Of a stretch of 27,383 nt of DNA, positions 20,269 through 27,383 are shown one piece after another (position 1 is the stretch's first letter; each line of letters starts with the position of its first letter). Source of the stretch: Priapulus caudatus (lineage: Eukaryota; Priapulida; Priapulimorpha; Priapulimorphida; Priapulidae); the NCBI RefSeq assembly GCF_000485595.1, contig NW_014578319.1, forward strand, positions 1 to 27,383. The letters run 5' to 3'. The translations under genes were made by a program, and so were the position numbers. Below the pieces are notes generated by a model. That model ran no database searches, had not been told where the DNA came from, and was given only the letters and a program-made list of their open reading frames with translations.

Positions 20269-20300
20269 ACATCTCATCACATCTCATCACATCTCATCAC
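20269..20300 (+). repeat. 10-bp repeat atctcatcac, three copies
   Basis: catctcatcacatctcatca then catctcatcac: three exact copies in a row. Confidence 0.9.
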
Positions 20301-21470
20301 AGGAATTCTCGGGGCTCGCATATTTTTGCGAGTTCGTCGCTATATAGCTGGGCGTAAGCTCTCTCACGTGAAGGTGACTTATGAACTGATTATATACCGA
20401 TATCACGCAAACTGGGTGAGCAAACAGTCTGGTATGATCGTGCTCTGCCCCCATGATCTGCAGCCGATGATGGCTATGAGAGAGCACTGCGCATTTCACC
20501 TGAGTGGATGAGATTACTGATTCCATCGCAATTAGTAGAGAGGATGCATTACGACAGTAAGTTATAAGACTTCATATCTACAGAATCTTGTTGATTGTGC
20601 TCGCGTGAAATGTTATGCAGCCATGCGACCGCTATAACTATAACTATCGCACTACTTCTGATGTATAGACTACGGCTAGAGCGAGCCCTCCCAGCACACT
20701 GTGAGTGTCACCAAGCTGTAGCACTTGTGAGAAATGAATCTCTCATATTATCAGAATAATGGCCGACACATCGCGCCGAATATGGGTTTGTCATCAGCAC
20801 ATGTGCCGAGACTGCTATTATAAATTTTCATACTGATTAGGATGTTTTGTCGATTCTTCTGAGCCAAGGATAAGGGATGTATATATGTTATGGATTTAAA
20901 ATGTAGAGAAACTGCTTGGTATACAAACTATTGACTCAATCCAAACCAATTTTCAACTATAAAATGATTATCATATACGATTGTACGATTGTAATCGATT
21001 GTATACGATTAGTATACGATTGTAACAACGAGGTACGAGTTGAAACCATGTAAGAAGTTTCATGATCCGTGCATACAGATAGGCTTCCTATACTGGATGG
21101 CAGGGGCAACACATTAGTACATGTACATAGCAGAGAAACCACGCTGCAGGCATCTATACACGCCGCTGGCACACGCGTGAACCTTCCAAAAAAGAGACAA
21201 AAACGTCTACAGAAATGAGACCAGCTCTCATCGCGGCAAAGAATCTGCCCCTGCATGTAGGAAGCTGCCGCCGCGCTGGGCTGGGATGGGCGAGCAGTGT
21301 GGGTTATTTGCGCTCCTACTCACTCAGTGCGGGCCCCGCGATGCTATTTTTGCTCTGGTTCGTTGGTCACGCCACACAGACACGCACATCAGCTGATGTT
21401 AGCCCAGCCTCTCAGGGGCACTCACTGATTGGCCGAAACCGAAGAGGTGTGTGCTGGCGCGCTTAGCTGC
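20301..21470. other. Mostly single-copy sequence, no gene seen
   Basis: It contains a short inverted repeat (ctcgca...tgcgag, about 20314-20331) and a tandem of tatacgattgta-like words (about 20970-21022). At 21215-21466 a GC-richer block carries an 83-codon plus open frame with no domain I recognise. Confidence 0.4.
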
Positions 21471-21475
21471 ACGCG

Positions 21476-21600
21476 TGTGTGCGTGTGTGTGTGTGTGTGT
21501 GTGTGGGTCATCTCCGTCTGTATGAAGGCACAGATGGATGCACGGGTGTCTAGATGCATGCTTAGATGCATGCGTGTACGTGCGTGTGAGTGCACGTCAT
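21476..21600. repeat. GT microsatellite with tagatgcatgc repeats
   Basis: (gt)n at 21476-21505, then tagatgcatgc at 21550 and ttagatgcatgcg at 21561, then gtgcgtgtgagtgc. Confidence 0.8.
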
Positions 21601-21704
21601 GTTAATATACATGAATTCAGCAACTGCTGAGAGATGCAGATTGCCAGAAGTATTTTGTTCTCACTTTCCTCTCTTCCAGCTTGTAAAATAAAAAACTGAC
21701 AGCT

Positions 21705-21707
<3 letters not shown>

Positions 21708-21739
<32 letters not shown>
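21708..21739. repeat. (TA)n microsatellite
   Basis: An uninterrupted tata run of about 30 bases. Confidence 0.9.
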
Positions 21740-21742
<3 letters not shown>

Positions 21743-21959
21743 GCAGCACTTGATAACGGAAAGTAAAAAGGCTGCATCTAAACTCCCGCTGTATCACATG
21801 ACAATCGCAACAATGAAAAAGAAGCCGCTGGTCTTGGTCACTTGACCTGTAGGGGCGAATTTTCGAACCCCTTGCCTTTCTTTTAGTTCTGGTGTTCGTT
21901 CCTTTGTCGCGCTGGCTCCTTGTGCACGCTTGCTAACCACACGGGGGTAATAATTCAGT

Positions 21960-22225
21960 ATAAAATGCCTAAGTAAAAGCTATATAATGTTAATATAAGT
22001 ATATAAAGCAATATAATACGCAATATAAGAGCTACCTAGATTATATAAAGTTATTAATGCTATCAAAGCCTTAATAGCTATTAAAAGCCATATATATAAT
22101 ATATAAAGCATATCAATAGCTATATAAAAAGGCCATAAACAGCTATATAAACCAGATACAGCTATATAAAGCCATATTAGCTATTAACGCCCATAAGAAT
22201 AGTTATATTAAAGGCAATATAGCCC
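21960..22225 (+). repeat. Degenerate AT-rich tandem repeat, core agctatataaagccatat
   Basis: agctatataaagccatat and shorter forms recur through the stretch with spacing of about 17-25 bp and heavy indel variation. Confidence 0.75.
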
Positions 22226-22229
22226 AAAA

Positions 22230-22540
22230 AATCTGTTAGCACACCTCAATTATAACCACGCTGTAGCAAAGGCGCATTAAGCGTTGTTCATGAGTGACTG
22301 TTATATCGGGGTTAGAGAAGGACCCACGTCGCCGCTGCCCCGCATCAGCAAGCCTAGCAGAGCAGTACCTTCTAAGATGAGGGCAGGCTTCTAAAAATGC
22401 TTTTGGCTTTTCTTATAATAAGTAAGAGAGTAAATAAAAACATGTTCGTCAGAATCCTTCCACGTTGCAGCACGACGGTTGTTAGCTCAAATATAGTTTC
22501 GTTTGGGCCCGTCTCCACCTTTACATTTCAGCCTAAAGGC
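22230..22540. other. Unique sequence, no gene seen
   Basis: Mixed composition, with a GC-richer patch at about 22315-22365. I see no exon or known repeat. Confidence 0.35.
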
Positions 22541-25110
22541 AACTCCATTGTTATAGCATATGTTCCAATCTGACACATATTTTACTCCCTGCACTGTTAC
22601 ATGAGAAGTACTCCTAGCATTCATGATCATCCTGGGACCCATATCTTACCTCTCCCCCTGCACTGTTAGAGGGGGAGAAGGTACTTCTAGCATTCATGGA
22701 TCCAATCTGCACACATATTTAATCCCCCTGCAGCTGTTACAGAGAAGTACTTCTAGCGATTCATGGATCAATCTGACACAGTATCTTACCCCCCCCCCTG
22801 CACTGTTAACCGAGAAGTACTTCTAGCATTCATGGATCAATCCTGACACACTATCTTACCTTCGCCCCCTGCCACTGTTTACAGAAAGTACTTCTAGCAT
22901 TCATGGATCCAATCCTGACACAGTATCTTACACCCCACTGGCCCTGCGCACTGGTTTACAGAGGGCGTATTCTGCATCTCATGGATCCAATCTGGACAAC
23001 ATCTCTTTACAGCGCTCCCCCCTGCACTGGTTACAGGAGCAGTACTTCTAGTCATTCATGGATCCAATCCTGACACGATATTCTACACCCCCCCGCAATG
23101 TTACAGTATACAGTACTTCTAGCAGTTCATGGATCCAATGCCTGACACATATCTTACACCCGCCCCCTGCACCTGTTACAGAGCAGTACTTCTCGGCATT
23201 CATGGATCCAATTCTGACACAATTTTACACGCCCCCGCACTGGTTACATGAGCAGTACCTTCTAGTGGATTCAATATAGGATCCAATCCTGCCACATATT
23301 CTTTTACACCCCCCCTGCACTGTTTACAAGAGCAGTACTTCTAGCATTCATCGGATCAATCCTGACACATATCTTACACCCCCCCCCCCAGAGGCTGTTC
23401 GAGCAGTACTTCTAGATTCATGTCCAAACCTGAACATATGCTACCCCCCCGCACTGTTAGCAGATCAGTAACTTCTCGCTTCATGGATCCAATCCCTGAA
23501 CTTTTACAACCCCCCGCACTGTTACAGAGCAGTACTTACTAAGCAATTTCATGGATCAATCCTGACACTATCTTAAGCACCCGCCCCCCTGCATCTGTTA
23601 CAGAGGCAGTACTTCTAGATAACATGATCCTCTGACACATATCTTACCCCGCCCCCCCCCACGCACTGTTAAGAGCAGTACTTCTAGCATTCATGGCTCC
23701 AATCCTGACACATATCTACGCGCCCTGAACTGGTACAGATACAGTAATTCTAGCATATCATGGATCCAATGGGCTGACACATATCTTAACCCTTCGCACT
23801 GTTAAGCAGGGGAGGGAAGTACTTCTAGAAGTCATTGGTCCATCCTGACACATATGCTACACCCCCCCCACCCTGCACTGTTACAGAGCAGTAATTCTAG
23901 CATCGGGATCCAATCCTGACACTATCTTACCCCTGCACTGTTACAGAGCAGTACTTCTAGCATTCCATGTCAATCCTGAACAGATAAGTTCTACCCCCCA
24001 GCCCTGCACTGTTACAGAGGCAGTATGTCTAGATTCAGGGATCCAATCCTGACACTTATCTTACCTCCCCCCGCTGCACTGTTTTTAACGAGGAGTACTT
24101 CTAGGCATTCAGAATCCAATCCTGACACATATTCTTACACCCCCCCCCTGCGACTGTTACAGAGGCAGTATTCTAGCGTTCATGGAATCAATCCTGGACA
24201 CATATTTACCCCCCCCTTGCAATGTTACAGAAGGCAGTAACCTCTCATAGCATTCCATGGATCCAATCCTGACACATATCTTACACCCTGCACTGCCTAA
24301 GAAAGTATTTTAGAATTAAATTGATCCAATCACTGACACATATCTTACAGCTCTTGGCACTGTTACAGAGCAGTAATTCCTAGGCATTCATGATCTCCTC
24401 ACAGTATCTTACACCCCCACCCCCTGGAATTGTTAGCAGAGCAGTTACTTTCTAGAACTTCATCGGAATACAATGCCTCGACACATTCTTACCCTCCAGT
24501 TTTAAGAGCAGTAATCTCTAGCATTTCATGGATCCATCTGACACATATCTTACCCCCCCCCTGCACTTGTTACAGAGCAGTACTTCTGCATTTCCTTGGA
24601 TCAATCCTGAGACATATCTTTACCCGCACCTGCACTTGTTACATGAGAAGTACTTCTAGCAATTCATTGGATGAATCCTGACACAGTTCTTACCCACCCC
24701 CCCCTGCATGTTACAGAGAAGTATTCTAGCATTCATGGATCCAATGCCTGACACATTATCTTACACCGGGCTTTGCAACTGTATTACAGAGGCAGTACTT
24801 CTAGGCAATTCATGGATCCAATCCTGCCACATATCTTACCGCTCGCCCCCCCCCCTTGCACTGGTTACAGAGGCAGGTACTTCTAGCATTCATGGATGCC
24901 AATCCTGTACACATATCTTACCCCACCCCCCTGCATGTTCAGAGGCAGTAGCTTACTAGCATTCATGATCCAAATCCTGACACTAATCTTACCCCCCTTC
25001 TGCCCCCCCCTGCACTGTTACAGAAGGCAGTACTTTCTAGGCATTCATGATCAATCCTGACATATCTTAACCCCCCCCCCCCCCCCTGCACTGTTACAGA
25101 GCAGTTAAAC

Positions 25111-25212
25111 TTCATGACGAGACGCAATTTAAAACGCTTTTCTTTTTTTTATAAATTACTTGAATTTTAATTCTTACTATTAGATTCCTTATATATAATG
25201 CATGTATGTTAC
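25111..25212 (+). repeat. AT-rich insert in the 69-bp array, copy 1
   Basis: It starts ttcatgacgagacgcaattt, continues with acgcttttcttttttt and atta-rich sequence, and ends atgcatgtatgttac. It replaces the normal unit after gagcagt. The same block recurs at 25456-25566. Confidence 0.85.
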
Positions 25213-25455
25213 CGCCCGTCCTCCCTGTTACAGGGCAGTACTTTCTAGAATTCATGGATCAATCTGACACAGTATCTTACCACCCTTGCAACTGTTACCG
25301 AGCAGTACTTCTAGCATTCATGAATCGCAAGTCTGACACATATTTACCCCCCCGCCCCTGGACTCTGCATGGGTTACAGGAGAGTATTCTACGCATCATT
25401 GGGGTCCATCTGACGACATATCTTACCCCCCCCCTGCCTGTTTACAGAGCAGTAC

Positions 25456-25566
25456 TTCCATGAGAGGCAGAAATTTAAAGAACACGCTTTTCTTTTTTAA
25501 AATAAAATACTGAATTTAATTCTTTACATTAGATCTTAATATTAATAAAATGCAATGTATGTTACG
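25456..25566 (+). repeat. AT-rich insert in the 69-bp array, copy 2
   Basis: ttccatgagaggcagaaatt, then cacgcttttcttttt, an atta-rich core and atgcaatgtatgttac. It aligns along its length with the block at 25111-25212. The two are 345 bp apart, with about three and a half 69-bp units between them, which suggests a higher-order repeat. Confidence 0.85.
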
Positions 25567-25889
25567 AGCCTCCCTCCACTGTCTAGGCAGAGACTAACTT
25601 CTAGAATTAATGATCCAATCCTGACACATATCTTACGCCCCAATGTGCCCAATACATTCATGTTAATTCATGTATCTTACCTGCCCGCTCCTCCTGCGTT
25701 GGGGTTGTTACAGGGCAGTACTCGTTGTACATGATGAGTCAACTAGTCGTAGGCAGTGCGAAGGAACGCACGGCAGCGCGGCTCGGCTGCGCGCGGTAAG
25801 ATCTCAGACATTGCTGCTCTGTAGTCGATCGGACGAGGCGCGGCTAACCGCTCGCGTGGTCGCCGCATCGCCTGATGGGAAGAGCAGCG

Positions 25890-25975
25890 CTGACCGGCCA
25901 TCCGCCAGTCGTAGACAGAATGAAGCTGACCGCCAAAACCCCTGCAGAAGGAGAGGATCAGCAGACTGTCCCATC
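25890..25975 (+). CDS. TAT: TAT N-terminal exon on the opposite strand (indel-damaged; 5' end unresolved)
   Basis: The plus strand encodes VVDRMKLT at 25908-25931, and from 25933 in another frame PKPLQKERISRLS, then ATC directly before a GT donor at 25976. Vertebrate TAT has here NPIRAIVDNMKV, then PNPNKTMISLSI before GDPTVF. The match is strong but needs several one- to three-base insertions in the DNA, in runs such as aaaa and cccc at 25935-25942. 'ATCCGC' at 25900-25905 could be the I-R of NPIR. VR..SDIA near 25796-25815 resembles VRPSDMA further upstream but is spaced too far away to join with confidence. The exon cannot be read in one frame. It may be raw-read error or a decaying copy. 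Confidence 0.6.
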
Positions 25976-26051
25976 GTGGCGGGCTGGGGGGTGTGTGCGC
26001 GCTGCTACCGAGTGTGTGGGTGTGTGTGTGTGTGTGTGGTGTGTGTGTGTG

Positions 26052-26095
<44 letters not shown>

Positions 26096-26664
26096 TGTGG
26101 GTGTGGTGTGTGTGTGCGGTGTGGTTGTGTGTGTAGAGAGCGTGTGCGTGTGGCGCGTGCCGCGGTGTGGCGTCGCGGCGTGCGCTGCGCGTGCGCGTTG
26201 CGTGTGTGTTGCGTGTTAGTGTGCATATGTGTATTGTGTGCCTGTGCGTGCGTGCGTGGCGTGTGCATGCGTGTTAGTGTGCATATGTGTGTTGCGTGTG
26301 TGTGTGTGTGCGTACTGTGTGTGCGTGCGTGCGTTTGTGTGTTGTGATGTGTGTGGATGGTGGCCTGTGTGTGTGCGTGGGTGCGTGTGCATGTGTTGTT
26401 GGGTGCGTGCGTGTTTGTGTGCGTGCGTTTGTGTGTGTGTGTGTGCGTAAGTGGTGTGGTGCGTGCGTGGGTGCGTGCGTGTGTGTGTGTCGTGCATGTG
26501 CCTGTGTGTGTGCGTGCGTGTGGTAGCATTGTGATGTAAGTCCTAACTCGCTGTGCACGTATATTTTGGCGATCGTCGATTTTCCTCTACGATATTCACT
26601 CGAGGGTCGTGTGTTAATATAGCACTGGGACATCGTGGTGACCTCTGAACCCTTCTGACTGCAG
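25976..26664 (+). other. Putative TAT intron filled with GT repeats
   Basis: The intron runs from the donor gtggcg (after LSI) to ctgactgcag (before GDPTVF). About 540 of its 689 bases (25989-26525) are (GT)n mixed with GTGC words. The remaining 140 bases before the acceptor are unique. The intron between the exons at 11528 and 11329 is likewise mostly (TG)n in transcript orientation. Confidence 0.55.
25989..26525. repeat. Long GT-rich microsatellite
   Basis: Pure (gt)n stretches mixed with gtgcgt and ggt words. The Cys/Val-rich plus and His/Thr-rich minus open frames across it are artefacts. Confidence 0.95.
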
Positions 26665-26778
26665 GGTGATCCCACGGTGTTTTGGGGAATCTGAAGGCCA
26701 GCTAGAGCAGGCCATAGAGGCGGTGCATTGAAGCCCCTCGACAACCGGCAGATAAAGGCTAACCAATGTCCAACGCAG
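26665..26778 (+). CDS. TAT: TAT exon with GDPTVF on the opposite strand (indel-damaged)
   Basis: Acceptor ttctgactgcag ends at 26664 and is followed at once by GDPTVF (26665-26682), the conserved start of the TAT substrate loop (LSI|GDPTVFGNL). The downstream reading is broken: an extra T (26680-26683) and an extra G (26684-26687) separate it from GNLKA. LEQAIEAVH follows in another frame, then pieces resembling EALDNG and KGY, then SNA and a single G before a consensus donor CAG|GTGGGT at 26779. Ending on one base of a Gly codon is exactly the phase needed by the minus-strand exon at 12652-12719. Six contiguous family residues next to a good acceptor make chance unlikely. Whether it belongs to the same gene or a second copy is open. 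Confidence 0.68.
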
Positions 26779-26813
26779 GTGGGTGCTGATCACTAGAAGT
26801 TGATCGGCCAATT

Positions 26814-26945
26814 AATATATATATATACATATATATTATATATATATATATATTATACTATATATCAGTAATAAATATATACATATATTATATAATATAT
26901 ATGTATATATCAAGTATACATATATTATATATATATATATATATC
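26814..26945. repeat. (TA)n-rich tract with internal tatacatata words
   Basis: About 130 bases of almost only A and T, self-complementary, broken by cagtaa and caagta. It could mark a breakpoint or a fragile assembly point just after the plus-strand TAT exon. Confidence 0.9.
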
Positions 26946-26998
26946 AGGTGCGCGAAATTAGCAACCGGCGGCATGGCATATGCTGGCAAATTAAATTT

Positions 26999-27065
26999 TG
27001 GATGACGGCAGTACGTTGGTAAGAACATCGGCTCTCCGAGCAGCGGTGGGTTTCAGCCGTGTTAG
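26999..27065 (+). repeat. Possible tRNA-derived SINE head
   Basis: ggcagtacgttggtaagaac resembles a tRNA A-box region, atcggctctccgag could form an anticodon-type stem, and gtgggtttcagccg loosely resembles a B box (ggttcgannc) at the usual distance. The match is imperfect and no copy is seen elsewhere in the window. Confidence 0.25.
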
Positions 27066-27383
27066 GAAGTACCATACAGTTTTATGTATAGGATTAATAG
27101 AGCAATGCCTACAATATCTGATATTGCCTGGGATATCACGCCATAGAGTTTATCAACATTTATAAATTTGAAATCGAGAATGCAAGGAGGCGTGAAACTA
27201 TGACATTGACAAAACACTTCGGATATCATTCATCGCATTCATGGCATTATAAGTTTGTCTCAACAGCTTACAATCAACATTTTTCGGACAAGCAAGAGTC
27301 AGTGAAACAGTATCATCTTTATTTAAAAAACTGAGCTGTTACCAACCTTCTGGGCCAGTGGCAAAAAATATGAATTTCATGGC
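27066..27383. other. Unique sequence to the window edge, no gene seen
   Basis: AT-rich and non-repetitive. I looked here on the plus strand for a TAT exon resembling [11 protein letters not shown] to follow the exon at 26665-26778 and found none. Confidence 0.4.

Larger units (their letters stand above)
22545..25725 (+). repeat. Satellite array, unit about 69 bp, roughly 40 copies
   Basis: Each unit holds catggatccaatcctgacac, atatcttacacc, a C-run of variable length, ctgcactgttacagagcagt and acttctagcatt. Most copies keep a GGATCC and an AGTACT word. C-run length and one-base indels vary from copy to copy. The array is broken twice by the same AT-rich block. Open frames over it are short and shifting, with no coding sign. 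Confidence 0.95.

Noticed and set aside
22545-25725. CRISPR array
   Set aside because: Units are contiguous satellite repeats without unique spacers, in eukaryotic context.
25796-25815. VR..SDIA as the VRPSDMA segment of TAT
   Set aside because: It is about 66 bases too far from the NPIR-like position and needs a frameshift; kept only as a remark.
25670-26347. 225-codon plus frame
   Set aside because: Its right half is GT microsatellite (Cys/Val text). Its left half overlaps the indel-damaged TAT exon but in a mostly wrong frame.
26755-26782. Alternative donor at 26783 giving KAN..PT.VG at the end of the plus-strand TAT exon
   Set aside because: CAG|GTGGGT at 26779 is a better donor and gives the same required phase with the Gly codon; the other needs a weak donor GTGCTG.

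Overview
The window reads as nuclear DNA of an animal, most likely an invertebrate. The only recognisable protein gene is tyrosine aminotransferase (TAT), split by many GT-AG introns, and most of the rest is tandem repeat and microsatellite. I cannot name the organism. There is no bacterial or viral gene organisation, no CRISPR array and no transposon coding domain that I can see.

Layout. 1-935 is a purine-rich minisatellite. 1445-3732 is a satellite of about 540 bp per unit (about four full copies plus a partial one), closed by an inverted fragment at 3733-3848. 3875-5875 is a 36-bp minisatellite. 5876-8756 is mostly single-copy DNA with short microsatellites and the 3' flank of TAT. 8757-12719 holds nine clean exons of TAT on the minus strand (349 codons, from the residue after the conserved Gly of the substrate loop to the stop). 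12720-14580 is mostly single-copy. 14590-17255 is a 2.6-kb polypurine tract with an embedded G-run. 17260-22540 is a patchwork of hairpins, CA repeats, three minisatellites and unique stretches. 22545-25725 is a satellite of about 69 bp per unit with a twice-inserted AT-rich block. 25890-26778 carries the missing N-terminal TAT exons on the PLUS strand, around an intron filled with GT repeat. 26779-27383 is a TA tract and unique DNA with a possible tRNA-derived SINE.

The main result is the TAT arrangement. The minus-strand gene lacks about the first 105 residues. Those residues' conserved motifs (VVDRMKL, then the PxP..KE.I.LSI stretch, then GDPTVF) occur in the right order on the opposite strand 13-14 kb away. 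The exon-exon junction phases fit exactly. The plus-strand pieces are damaged by small, mostly insertion-type indels while the nine minus-strand exons are intact. Either part of the window is inverted (assembly error or real inversion), or a second TAT copy lies head-to-head with the first and runs off the right edge.

Many long open frames in the window are by-products of repeats without stop codons and are not listed as genes. The tandem arrays show heavy copy-to-copy indel noise, like uncorrected long reads, so exact repeat lengths should be treated with caution.
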